Assembly (NCBI RefSeq): GCF_036330325.1 | Contig: NZ_JAZDRO010000001.1 | Coordinates: 124,001 to 188,000, forward strand | Direction of reading: 5' to 3' | DNA length: 64,000 nt | From: Hyphobacterium marinum | Lineage (GTDB): Bacteria; Pseudomonadota; Alphaproteobacteria; Caulobacterales; Maricaulaceae | Shown here: one piece after another, positions 1 through 8,193 of the stretch | Position numbering within the stretch: position 1 is the first letter of the stretch | Layout: every line of letters starts with the position of its first letter | The notes under the pieces: model-generated | The model's database searches: none | Seen by the model: only the letters and a program-made list of their open reading frames with translations | Told to the model about the DNA's origin: nothing | Position numbers and translations under genes: made by a program

Positions 1-1136
1 GAGGCCGCCGAGATGAAGAGGTCCAGAGACCCGGCAGTGAAGTCGAGTTCGTAGTCGGGCGCGGCGGTCACATAGCCGCGGCACGTCCCGGAACCGTTCA
101 CCGAGTCGCTGACAGAGATGTCACCACCGGCATAGATGTCGACGGTGTGCGGATCGGGGATGAAGCCGCCATTGAGCGCGGTCGCGCCGTAATTGGCTGG
201 CAGGGCAGTATCGAGCCCGGTCGCGCTGGAGAAATCGCCACCAAAGCCAAGCTCGGAGATGTGCAGCATGGCCGGCGGGAAGTCGTCCTGCTGGGAATAG
301 GTGCCGACCCAGATGTCATAGACGCCCGATTGCGGGTCGGAGATCTGGATACCCGGGTTGAGGCCTTCGGCCCCGTCGTCATTGCAGATCCAGTTGCCGC
401 TCGGGTCGTTGACGATAAGAACCGTATCCCGGTTGGACGTCGCCGAGAGATAGAGATCAAAGCCGCCCGCAGTGTAGGTCAGCTCGTAATCGGGCGCGGA
501 AGAGGCGTAACCCCAGCAGCCCGGCATGTCAGCCTCGCGGACATCGACATTGCCGCCGGCGAGAATTTCGACATTGACCGGATCGGGGATGAAGCCGGCG
601 CTGAGCTGCCGTTCGCCGAAATTGGCCGGGAGCGAGTAGTCGAGCGCACCGCCGCCACCGAGCGAGCCATTCATGGCAAAGCCGAGCTCGGAAATGTGCA
701 GCTGCGCCGGAACGAATTCGCCCTGAACGCCGAAACGGCCGACCCAGATGTTGTAGAGACCACTGGACGGGCGGTCGAACTGGATCCCCGAATTCAGGCT
801 TTCCGCGGCGTCGTCATTGCAATGCCAATTGCCCGCCGCATCGTTGATGACCAGCACGGTGTCGGAGTCCGATGTGGCCGAGATGTAAAGCGGCAGAGCC
901 CCGGCAGTATAATAGAGATTGTAGTCCGGCGCATCGGAGATATAGCCCCAGCACGCATCGCCGAGACGGCCGGCATCCTGGTTGCCGCCAGCCTGAAGAT
1001 TGACGGTATGCGGGTCCGGCAGGAAGCCGGAATCCAGCGTGATCGATCCGTAGTGCGGCTGCACCGAGATCGTCTGTGCGGCCGCGGGCGACGCGGCGAC
1101 CACCGCCGCGCCGAGGGCCAAAAGCATACGATTCAT
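1..1136 (-). CDS. Secreted tandem-repeat PPC-like protein, partial at window edge
   Basis: The frame is open from an ATG at 1134-1136 to the window edge, so the C-terminus lies outside. A GGAAGGGG ribosome-binding site precedes the start. The N-terminus (MNRMLLALGAAVVAASPAAAQ) is a Sec signal peptide with an AxA-type cleavage site. At least three copies of a ~110-residue module follow, the third cut by the edge. Each has the order YGS..L..GF.PDP, then a Gly-rich turn, C.GY...APDY.L.YTAG, LYISA.S..DTVL, W.CNDD and G.YDIWVGT, ending in a HISELG strand. This resembles a small beta-sandwich of prepeptidase-C-terminal (PPC) type; that assignment is inference. No catalytic motif is visible, so an extracytoplasmic binding or surface role is likely. 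Two downstream genes carry the same module. Confidence 0.8.
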   Translation of the reverse strand, partial: MNRMLLALGAAVVAASPAAAQTISVQPHYGSITLDSGFLPDPHTVNLQAGGNQDAGRLGDACWGYISDAPDYNLYYTAGALPLYISATSDSDTVLVINDAAGNWHCNDDAAESLNSGIQFDRPSSGLYNIWVGRFGVQGEFVPAQLHISELGFAMNGSLGGGGALDYSLPANFGERQLSAGFIPDPVNVEILAGGNVDVREADMPGCWGYASSAPDYELTYTAGGFDLYLSATSNRDTVLIVNDPSGNWICNDDGAEGLNPGIQISDPQSGVYDIWVGTYSQQDDFPPAMLHISELGFGGDFSSATGLDTALPANYGATALNGGFIPDPHTVDIYAGGDISVSDSVNGSGTCRGYVTAAPDYELDFTAGSLDLFISAA

Positions 1137-1161
1137 GGAAATTCTCCCCTTCCCTGGTGAG

Positions 1162-2064
1162 TTAGTGACTGGTGATTTCTGATATCCACAAGGTGGCGTC
1201 CTGCAGGGCGGCTTCCCCGTAAGTGCCCACATAGATGTCGTATTGTCCCGATGGCGGCGTGTCCCAGCGCAGTGACGGATTGAGGCCTTCACCGCTGTCG
1301 TCATCGCAATACCAGAGCCCGTCCGGGCCATTGATCACGAGCGTGGTGTCAGCCTCTGACCCGACCGAGATGATCAGCGGCGGCGATCCGGCATTGTAGG
1401 TAAAGCGGAAATCGGGAGCCTGGGCGACAAAGCCGACGCACGGCGCGCCGATCGCGGCGGCTGCATCGATGGCACCGCCTGACTGCAGCTGTATCTCGAA
1501 TGGATCAGGCAGGAAACCATAATCCAGAGACACGGTGCCGAATGTCGGGTCGAGGGACCAATCGGGCACCGGTGGCTCGGCGACTTCCGGCGGAATTTCG
1601 GTAATGGACAGCTGCGCAGGCCGGATACCGGCATTGCCATACGTCCCGACAAAGATGTCGTACTGACCTGATGGCGGGCTGGTCCAGTATAGGCGCGGAT
1701 TGAGATTTCCGGCGCTGTCGTCATCGCAATACCACAGCCCGTCCGGGCCGTTGATCACGAGCGTGGTGTCAACATTCGCCGTGACTTCGAAGATCAGCGG
1801 GAGGTCGCCGGCTTCATAAGTCAGGCGGTAATCCGGCGCATTGGCGATAAAGCCGGTGCAGTGCCCGCCGATCATGCGGGCGGCATTGATCTCGCCGCCG
1901 GAGTGAAGGTCGATGACATGGGGATCGGGCCGAAAGCCGTTCTGGAGGCTCGACGCGCCATAGGTCGGATTCAGCGTCCAGTCCTGCGCCCCGGCCGGAC
2001 CGGTCAGTGCCAGCACGGCCAGCGCGGCTCCCAGCATGCCGGGAATGTATGTCTGGCGGTTCAT
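1162..2064 (-). CDS. Secreted PPC-like protein with two modules
   Basis: This encodes 300 residues. The start is the ATG at 2062-2064, preceded by AGGAAGGGG; it gives a clean signal peptide (MNRQTYIPGMLGAALAVLAL, ending GPAGA). A longer upstream reading to 2196 has no signal sequence and is rejected. Two modules of about 130 residues follow, each with an APDFR/APDYR strand, a DTTLVINGPDG turn, a WYCDDDS acidic loop and G.YDI.VGTYG. The two share the exact DTTLVINGPDGLWYCDDDS stretch, which points to recent duplication. A proline-rich linker (PPEVAEPPVPD) separates them. The acidic DDD loop could bind calcium, but this is not shown. The gene lies between two paralogues on the same strand, 25 bp before the next. 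Confidence 0.85.
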   Translation of the reverse strand: MNRQTYIPGMLGAALAVLALTGPAGAQDWTLNPTYGASSLQNGFRPDPHVIDLHSGGEINAARMIGGHCTGFIANAPDYRLTYEAGDLPLIFEVTANVDTTLVINGPDGLWYCDDDSAGNLNPRLYWTSPPSGQYDIFVGTYGNAGIRPAQLSITEIPPEVAEPPVPDWSLDPTFGTVSLDYGFLPDPFEIQLQSGGAIDAAAAIGAPCVGFVAQAPDFRFTYNAGSPPLIISVGSEADTTLVINGPDGLWYCDDDSGEGLNPSLRWDTPPSGQYDIYVGTYGEAALQDATLWISEITSH

Positions 2065-2269
2065 ACTGGTCCCCTTCCTGTCCGGGGCCCCATCCAGGGC
2101 CGTCACGGACAGAATCCAGAATTGCTTGGCCAAATTGGCACCAGACTGCAACGAAAATGCGTCAAATGCCGGGTCAGCCGGACCCGATTCCGGCACGAGG
2201 CCACCGGCGGGGCAGATCGCCCGGGGTCCCGTACCCCCGGACGCTGCCGGTCACCGGTCCTTCCGCACC

Positions 2270-2752
2270 CTACTGGCTGTAGAGTTCGGAAATGTTCAGT
2301 TGGCTCGGCTGATTGCTGGCATTGCCATAGGTACCGACCCAGATGTCATAAAGACCCGAACGCGGATTGTTGAACCGCACTGACGGGTTCAGGCCCTGGC
2401 CGGAATCGTCATCGCAATACCACAGCCCGTCCGGCGCACGCACGACCAGGGTCGTATCGGCATTGGACGCCACCGAAATGATCAGCGGCAGGCTGGAACC
2501 AGCGGTGAAATACAGGTCGAAGTCCGGTGCATTCGAGATGAAGCCCCGGCAGGACCCGCCGATACCGGCGGCATTGATCGTCCCGCCCGACAGGACGTTG
2601 ACGACATACGGATCCGGCGCGAAACCGGTGGTCAGCGACACCGAACCGTAATTCGGGTTGGCTTGCCAGTTCTGGGCTTCGGCAGACGCGCCAAAGGCCA
2701 GCGAAAGCGCCGCTGCACTGACGGCAGCCGCGATGGCGGTTTTGATGGTCAT
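2270..2752 (-). CDS. Secreted PPC-like protein with one module
   Basis: This encodes 160 residues from the ATG at 2750-2752, preceded by GGAAGGGGATCC. The ORF extends upstream to 2881, but the added N-terminus is basic, without signal character, and would run through the hairpin at 2853-2898. The mature protein follows a signal peptide ending GASAEAQ and is a single copy of the module found two and three or more times in the neighbouring genes: GSVSLTTGF, PDPYVV, APDFDLYFTAG, DTTLVVRAPDG, WYCDDDS and YDIWVGTYG. It is the simplest member of the family and the first in transcription order. Function is unknown. Confidence 0.85.
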   Translation of the reverse strand: MTIKTAIAAAVSAAALSLAFGASAEAQNWQANPNYGSVSLTTGFAPDPYVVNVLSGGTINAAGIGGSCRGFISNAPDFDLYFTAGSSLPLIISVASNADTTLVVRAPDGLWYCDDDSGQGLNPSVRFNNPRSGLYDIWVGTYGNASNQPSQLNISELYSQ

Positions 2753-2852
2753 GTTCTTGGATCCCCTTCCGTTTCGGACGTTCGTAGCCCTGACGGCCCG
2801 AACACGCCCATTGCGAACGGTAGCATTAAACAGCCCGCGGATGTGAACCCAA

Positions 2853-2898
2853 GTTGAACCGGTCCGGCATTTTTTTGCCAAGAACGGACCGGTTCAAC
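2853..2898. repeat. Perfect 14-bp inverted repeat between infC and the PPC-like genes
   Basis: The arm GTTGAACCGGTCCG (2853-2866) is exactly complementary to CGGACCGGTTCAAC (2885-2898) across an 18-nt spacer. The spacer holds a T-run on the plus strand (A-run in the minus transcript) and a small inner GGCA/TGCC stem. Each arm also contains the palindrome ACCGGT. It lies 50 bp after the infC stop and about 100 bp before the next start on the same strand. In RNA it would form a strong hairpin, but no U-run follows on the minus strand. It may be an atypical terminator, an mRNA-stabilising stem or a regulator site. Confidence 0.7.
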
Positions 2899-2948
2899 GA
2901 GAGATTCGTGCGTGACGGGAATCGGGCGGAGATTACTCGCGCCAGGGA

Positions 2949-3488
2949 TTAGCGCGGGGCCATGACCATGATCATCTGGCGGCCTTCGAGCTTGGGCTCG
3001 AATTCGACCTTGGCGACCTCGTCGAAGTCTTCCTTGACACGCTGAAGCAGGGTCATGCCGCGATCCTGGTGCGCCATTTCACGGCCCCGGAAGCGGATGG
3101 TGACCTTGACCTTGTCGCCCTCCTCGAAGAAGCGGTGCATGGCTTTGGTCTTCACCTCGTAATCATGCACGTCGATATTCGGACGCATCTTGATTTCCTT
3201 GACCTGCGCGGTGCGCTGCTTCTTGCGGGCCTCGGTCTTCTTTTTCTGTTCCTGGTATTTCAGCTTCCCGTAATCGAGAATCTTGCACACGGGCGGATCG
3301 GTGTTCGGAGACACCTCCACAAGATCAAGCCCGGCTTCCTGCGCGGCTTCCAGCGCCGCGTCGGTGGGCATGATTCCCTGTTTCTCGCCGTGTTCGTCGA
3401 TCAGCAGAACGCGCGGAACGCGTATGTCTGAATTGATGCGCGGGCCGTCTTTTTTCGCCGGCGGCGCTGCTTGGGGTCTGCGGGCTAT
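2949..3488 (-). CDS. infC: Translation initiation factor IF-3, apparent AUA start
   Basis: IF-3 binds the 30S subunit, blocks premature 50S joining and rejects wrong initiator codons. The C-terminal half shows family signatures: AGLDLVEVSPN, PPVCKILDYGK, the basic linker EQKKKTEARKKQR, KEIKMRPNIDVHDYEVK, FRGREMAH and GRQMIMVMAPR. The first in-frame ATG (3371) would remove about 39 residues of the N-domain. The frame stays open upstream and encodes ARRPQ.APPAKKDGPRIN.DIRVPRVLLID, the normal alphaproteobacterial IF-3 N-terminus. That stretch begins at an ATA (3486-3488), seven bases after a GAGGAG ribosome-binding site. With this start the protein is 179 residues, the usual size. Rare start codons are a known means of infC autoregulation (AUU in E. 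coli). rpmI and rplT are not downstream. Confidence 0.93.
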   Translation of the reverse strand: MARRPQAAPPAKKDGPRINSDIRVPRVLLIDEHGEKQGIMPTDAALEAAQEAGLDLVEVSPNTDPPVCKILDYGKLKYQEQKKKTEARKKQRTAQVKEIKMRPNIDVHDYEVKTKAMHRFFEEGDKVKVTIRFRGREMAHQDRGMTLLQRVKEDFDEVAKVEFEPKLEGRQMIMVMAPR

Positions 3489-3620
3489 GCGTCTTCTCCT
3501 CGAAAAGCCTCTGGAACGTAGTCAGTCGGTATCAAGACCCTGCCGGAGCGCGCGGCGCAAGCGCCAAATTCGGTCGGGCAGTGTCTGGAAACGGGTGTTA
3601 TGGCGAGATGGCAACACAAA

Positions 3621-4598
3621 TCAAGCCGCTCGGGGCGCGCGATCAAAGCCGCCTGCATAGCGCATGGCCTGCATCGCCTCTTCCGGTGTGACCTGGGCGA
3701 GGGTCGGTGCGTGCATGATCACGACCGGCGAGGCACCGCGCGGGGCCCGGTAGGCCGGATCGCCCTCACCATCGGGATAGAGCGCCAGCGCCGGGGGGCC
3801 GGCGGCGACGAGCAGGTGCAACAGCCCCGTGTCCTCGCCGAAGACAAAGCGGGCCTTGCGCCCCAGCCCGGCCAGCTGGACCAGCTTGGCCTTGCCGGTC
3901 AGGTCGCGCGCACCGGGGGTTACCTCGGCGATGAAGCGGCCCACTTCCCTCGCGGACGGCCCGCCGACCACGGCGGGGATAATGCCGGCGTCGAGCAACT
4001 GGCTCGCCAGTGTCGCCCAGCGCTCTTTCGGCCAGCGCAGCGGCGGTTTTACCTCGTCACCGGCCGGGGCCAGCAGGGCGAACGCGTCATTGATGCCGAA
4101 ATATTCCGGCTCGAGCATGCGCGAGGAGCGCGCCAGATAATCGATCCAGGCGATGTCCGGACCCGGTGCTGCCCCCAGCTCATAGCGATCCGGCCCGAGA
4201 CCGGCGCGGCCCAGCGTGGCCGCAGCCGTATCGATCGGGTGCCCGCCTGCTTCGGCGGGCCGGCCGTCAATCCAGCGCGTCTTCATAAAGCGCAGCCCGC
4301 CCTTGATCTTGCGCGCTATCGGACCGCCGACGAGATCGTAGACGGCAACAGGCTTGGAGATCTTGATCCGCTTGACCATCAGGCGGCCCGCCGGACCTTC
4401 GGCCAGCGCGTCCGTCTCGACCCCGGTGAAATGCGGGCAGTGCTTGAGCAAAGCTTCGTAGTCGGGCGAGGTCAGCAGGATGATACGCGCCCGCCGGTGC
4501 GCAGCCTTGATCCGGTCGACCGAGGCGAGACCGCGCACGGTATCGACAAGATCGCCCCACAGGAGGATATAAATGGTATCGCGCGCGGCGTCAGTCAT
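3621..4598 (-). CDS. Glycosyltransferase family 9 (heptosyltransferase-like)
   Basis: This encodes 325 residues. The N-terminal Rossmann half begins TIYILLWGDLVDTVRGLASVDRIKAAH, matching the start of LPS heptosyltransferases where a Gly-Asp loop precedes a helix. The C-terminal half contains LRWPKERWATLASQLLDAG...VVGG, then FVFGEDTGLLHLLVAAGPPALALY. The last is the GT9 donor-binding segment (usually G.DTG..H.A...G.P...L). It probably transfers a heptose or related sugar to lipid A core or another glycolipid at the cytoplasmic face; the exact donor cannot be read. It follows a GT4 gene by 6 bp on the same strand, so the two are probably cotranscribed. infC lies 132 bp downstream. Confidence 0.8.
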   Translation of the reverse strand: MTDAARDTIYILLWGDLVDTVRGLASVDRIKAAHRRARIILLTSPDYEALLKHCPHFTGVETDALAEGPAGRLMVKRIKISKPVAVYDLVGGPIARKIKGGLRFMKTRWIDGRPAEAGGHPIDTAAATLGRAGLGPDRYELGAAPGPDIAWIDYLARSSRMLEPEYFGINDAFALLAPAGDEVKPPLRWPKERWATLASQLLDAGIIPAVVGGPSAREVGRFIAEVTPGARDLTGKAKLVQLAGLGRKARFVFGEDTGLLHLLVAAGPPALALYPDGEGDPAYRAPRGASPVVIMHAPTLAQVTPEEAMQAMRYAGGFDRAPRAA

Positions 4599-4604
4599 GG
4601 CGGT

Positions 4605-5735
4605 TCACTTTAAGAGTTCGCGGTAGACCCGCAAGGTGGAGTCTTGCAGTCCGGTGACAGTGAAATTCGCCGCGACATGCGCGGCACCGGCCCGCCCCAT
4701 GCGCCGGTGCGCCTCGAAATTGAGCCCCATCAACTCCGATATCGCGCCTGCCAGCGCCGGGACATCCCCGGGCGGAACACGCCAACCGGTCTTTCCTGAC
4801 AGGACGACCTCACGCGCGCCGCCATGATCAGCGGCGATAACGGGCAATCCGGCCGCCGAGGCTTCCGCCGCGGTGCGGCCAAAGGCTTCCGGGTCGGTCG
4901 ACGGGTTGAGCGCGAAGTCGGCGAGCGCATAAATGGCCGGCATGTCATCCTGGTGACCGGCGAGACCGATATCGGAGTCCAGCCCATAGCGCGCGATCAG
5001 GGTTTCGAGCTCCTGGCGATAGTCGGCGCGGCCCTGATCGTCACCCACGAACAGGAGATAGGGCAGCGAACCGCCCTCAGTCTTCAGCGCGGCCATCGCC
5101 TCGATGGCGACGGTCTGGCCTTTCCAGCGCGTCAGCCGCGCGGGCAGGACACCGACAATGCGGTCCTCGGGCACGCCCAGCGCGGCTTTCAGGGTGGCGG
5201 CGCGCGCGACCGTTTCGGGCGACCGGGCGAAGCGGTCGATGTCGACGCCGCGCGGGATGACGGCGATGCGGTCCGGCCCTACACCATGCTCTTCCATCAC
5301 GTGCGCCGCGATATAGTTCGAATTGGCGATCACCCGGTCGCCGCGCGCCATCACCGAATTGTAGAAGCGCTTCAGGCCCGAGCGCGCGTTATAGGCCCCG
5401 TGATAGGTGGTCACGAAGGGAATGCCGGTGCGGCGGGCGGCCCGCAGCGCGCTCCAGGCCGGAGCGCGGGATCGGGCGTGAACGAGATCGACGCCTTCGG
5501 TCCGGATCAGCCGGACCAGGCGGGCCGTGTTGGCTTCAAGCCCCCAGGGGGTTTTGGAATCGAGCGGCATGCGGAACAGCCGGGCTCCGGCCGCGTCCAG
5601 TGCGCCTTCCTGGCGGCCGCCTTCGCTGGCGACGAGCGCGGTGTGGCCAGCGCGGGTCAGCGCCTCGGCCACCTCGATCGTGGTGCGTTCTGCGCCGCCG
5701 GTGTCGAGCCGGGGAATGACCTGCAAGATGATCAT
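4605..5735 (-). CDS. Glycosyltransferase family 4
   Basis: This encodes 376 residues with a GT-B fold. The N-terminal domain starts IILQVIPRLDTGGAERTTIEVAEALTRAG, the acceptor-side Gly-Gly loop of GT4 enzymes. The C-terminal domain has VGVLPARLTRWKGQ (donor-binding K/R), LFVGDD and PEAFGRTAAEASAAGLPVIA, the E-x7-E motif of the retaining GT4 family. The product is probably a sugar transferase for LPS or exopolysaccharide. It is the first gene of a pair with the GT9 gene and diverges from the hydrolase gene at 5788. The ATG at 5733-5735 is used; little 5' untranslated space separates the two divergent genes. Confidence 0.85.
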   Translation of the reverse strand: MIILQVIPRLDTGGAERTTIEVAEALTRAGHTALVASEGGRQEGALDAAGARLFRMPLDSKTPWGLEANTARLVRLIRTEGVDLVHARSRAPAWSALRAARRTGIPFVTTYHGAYNARSGLKRFYNSVMARGDRVIANSNYIAAHVMEEHGVGPDRIAVIPRGVDIDRFARSPETVARAATLKAALGVPEDRIVGVLPARLTRWKGQTVAIEAMAALKTEGGSLPYLLFVGDDQGRADYRQELETLIARYGLDSDIGLAGHQDDMPAIYALADFALNPSTDPEAFGRTAAEASAAGLPVIAADHGGAREVVLSGKTGWRVPPGDVPALAGAISELMGLNFEAHRRMGRAGAAHVAANFTVTGLQDSTLRVYRELLK

Positions 5736-5787
5736 GAATCAGGCATCATTACTGGAAAGCCCCGCTTTCTTTCACGAGATCGAGCCG

Positions 5788-6561
5788 ATGACAAACACTA
5801 CCGATGTGCAAGTCCTGCGCCGCGACGGTGCTCCGTCGCTCGCCTGGCAGCGCCGCGCGCCGCAACCGGGCCGGGCGAAGCTTCTCTGGCTGGGCGGTTT
5901 CCGGGCCGACATGGGCGGCACCAAGGCGACATTTCTCGATGGCTGGGCAGCCGAGACCGGGCGCGGCCTGACGCGGTTCGACTATTCCGGGCATGGCCGT
6001 TCTGAGGGCACCTTCGAGGACGGCACGATCGGCCAGTGGACGCACGACGCGCTTGCCGTACTCGACACGTGTACCGAAGGCCCGCAAATCCTCGTGGCCT
6101 CGTCGATGGGCGCGTGGATTGCCTGTCATCTTGCCCAGGCAAGGCCGGAGCGTATTGCGGGCCTGCTCCTGCTGGCTGCCGCGCCGGACTTCACCGAGGA
6201 TCTGATGTGGGAGAGTTTTCCCTTTCATGTCCGCGAGGCGATTGAGAACGAGGGTCGCTGGGTGCAGACCGGCCCCGAAGGCGAGACGGTGATCACCCGC
6301 GCCCTGATCGAGGACGGGCGGGCTCAGCGCGTGCTGGGCGCACCCCTTCCCTATGAGGGCCCGGTTCGGCTTCTGCACGGGCTGGCCGATACCGATGTGC
6401 CCTGGACGCAGGCCTCGCGGCTGATCGATGCCTTCACCTCGCGCGATATCGAGATGACGCTGATCAAGGGGGCGAACCACCGCCTTTCCGATCCGGCGAG
6501 CCTGGCGCGCGTCACCGCCTTGCTTGAGGCACTGTGCGGGCGGGCCGAGACGACCAGCTAG
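5788..6561 (+). CDS. Alpha/beta hydrolase, ABHD10-like
   Basis: This encodes 257 residues from ATG 5788; an in-frame ATG at 5734 is possible and would overlap the divergent GT4 start. The fold elements are LLWLGGFRADMGGTKA (oxyanion-side loop, typical of ABHD10-like serine hydrolases), FDYSGHGRSEG, the nucleophile elbow ASSMGAW, the acid in LHGLADTDVPW and the His in GANHRLS. The first Gly of the usual G-x-S-x-G elbow is Ala here. ABHD10 in mitochondria is a thioesterase and acyl-glucuronide esterase; bacterial relatives are mostly uncharacterised, so the substrate is unknown. tRNA-Ala follows. Confidence 0.78.
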   Translation: MTNTTDVQVLRRDGAPSLAWQRRAPQPGRAKLLWLGGFRADMGGTKATFLDGWAAETGRGLTRFDYSGHGRSEGTFEDGTIGQWTHDALAVLDTCTEGPQILVASSMGAWIACHLAQARPERIAGLLLLAAAPDFTEDLMWESFPFHVREAIENEGRWVQTGPEGETVITRALIEDGRAQRVLGAPLPYEGPVRLLHGLADTDVPWTQASRLIDAFTSRDIEMTLIKGANHRLSDPASLARVTALLEALCGRAETTS

Positions 6562-6625
6562 GCGCGCCGTCAGACGCGCTTGACGGGAACCGGCGCGGCC
6601 CGTATCTGTCCGCTTCCCAAGGTAA

Positions 6626-6701
<76 letters not shown>

Positions 6702-6792
6702 TCCTTCGCCTTTTTGATTTCCTTCCGCGCTTGCCGCATATGGCGCGCGCGCCTACACCATCGGCGGGCAGGCGTAAGGGGATGCCACCGGC

Positions 6793-8193
6793 ATGGGACG
6801 ACGGGACGGAGCTTGGCCGGCGGCAGTGACCGCCCTCTGGCCGTTGGGCCTGGCCCTGGCGGTCAATACGCTCTACCGCTGGATGACGATTCCGGCCCCT
6901 GGTGACCGCCCGCCCTATTCGCTGATCCTGTCACCCTCGGCATCGGACCGGATCGCGGAGCTGCTGGCCAGCAATCCGCTGGCCCTGCTCGGCCCCATTG
7001 AACTCGATACCGACCGCTGGGCCTGGACGACAACGACGCTGCTGCCGCTCTACGCCCTCGAACAGGCTCTGCCGCCCGCCGCCGTCTATCTGGTCGTGAC
7101 CGGGATATGCACCGGAACGCTTTATGTCTGCGGACTCGTGGCCACCCGGTCCGTGCGCTTCGCGACGATTCTGGGACTGGTGGCCGGCCTGTCGACCTTC
7201 CTTGGCTACAGCTTCGTCTACGGCAATGTGATGCTGGGATTTCTCGTGATCGCCTGGCTGGCCATCGCGGTGACGGCGCTGCTGGCGTATCTGCGCGCCG
7301 AGCGCGGAGAGGCGGTCCGGCTGAGCGTGTTCCTGCTCGCGCTGCTGCCGCTGGTCCTGTCAGCGGAATACTGGCTGAACTTTGCCGTGCCCGCCATCCT
7401 CGCCTGCGGGTTCGCCACTGTGTGGGGGCGGCGGCACGGCGACGCCGGCTTTGCCCGGCGCAGCCTGATCGCCGGAGCGGTCCTTGCCGGAGCGATGGCG
7501 ATTTACCTGCCCGTCCGCTTCATGGCCGCCGCGCCCCTGGTCCAGCCGGGTTTCGAAAGCGAGAGCGTGGTGACCTACCCCCATCTCCTGATGATGGCCG
7601 AGGACATGGCGGTCAATTACCTGACCTATCTCTACATGGCGCTGTCGAGCGTGTTGCCGGGTTTCCTCGTCTTTTCGCCCAGCTACGCCGCCTACGGGCC
7701 GGAGGTCCTGGCCGCCGAACAGAATGGCTATCACGACGCCTATAATCACCTCATCCCGATCAGCGCGATGACGTCCTGGCGGTTTGTTGGCGGCGCGCTC
7801 GTGCTCGGATTTTTCCTCCTCGGCTGGCGCTGGATCCGAGCGGCCTGGACCCGTGCAGACCGGCGCGACCTGGTTCCGGTTGCGCTCTTCCTCGTCATCG
7901 CGCTCGGATTCGTCATCTACCTGCCGATCAAGATGCGGCCATTCCACCTGACGGCCATGCTGGGCTACAAGGCGCTGATCGCCTCGGCGGCGATGATGGT
8001 GCTCGTCGCCTGGGCGGCATTCACGGCGGAACGGTGGACGCCGGCACGCTGGCGCAGACCGGCACTGGCAGGCCTGGCGGCGCTGATCGTCCTGTCGGCC
8101 TTCACGCGACCAGCGGCGGAGATTGCCGGCCTTGAGGCGGTGGGCCTTGATGGGGCCGGTGACCCACTGGTGGGTATGGGTGACCAGCCGTGA
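6793..8193 (+). CDS. Polytopic membrane protein, function unknown
   Basis: This encodes 466 residues, with an AAGGGG ribosome-binding site 10 bases before the ATG. Roughly ten hydrophobic segments span the whole length, for example near residues 12-26, 95-115, 120-165, 175-205, 225-245, 330-345, 362-380, 390-410 and 424-440. A hydrophilic loop after the first segment (about residues 35-85) may be periplasmic. The layout resembles integral membrane sugar transferases or polymerases of surface-glycan loci, but no family motif was recognised. Its stop overlaps the next GTG start (GTGA). It opens a six-gene translationally coupled operon of sugar genes, which suggests a role in making, moving or modifying a lipid-linked sugar. 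Confidence 0.75.
   Translation: MGRRDGAWPAAVTALWPLGLALAVNTLYRWMTIPAPGDRPPYSLILSPSASDRIAELLASNPLALLGPIELDTDRWAWTTTTLLPLYALEQALPPAAVYLVVTGICTGTLYVCGLVATRSVRFATILGLVAGLSTFLGYSFVYGNVMLGFLVIAWLAIAVTALLAYLRAERGEAVRLSVFLLALLPLVLSAEYWLNFAVPAILACGFATVWGRRHGDAGFARRSLIAGAVLAGAMAIYLPVRFMAAAPLVQPGFESESVVTYPHLLMMAEDMAVNYLTYLYMALSSVLPGFLVFSPSYAAYGPEVLAAEQNGYHDAYNHLIPISAMTSWRFVGGALVLGFFLLGWRWIRAAWTRADRRDLVPVALFLVIALGFVIYLPIKMRPFHLTAMLGYKALIASAAMMVLVAWAAFTAERWTPARWRRPALAGLAALIVLSAFTRPAAEIAGLEAVGLDGAGDPLVGMGDQP

Noticed and set aside
4824..6005. 393-codon plus-strand open frame
   Set aside because: It is antisense to the GT4 gene and overlaps the hydrolase in another frame; no homology features.
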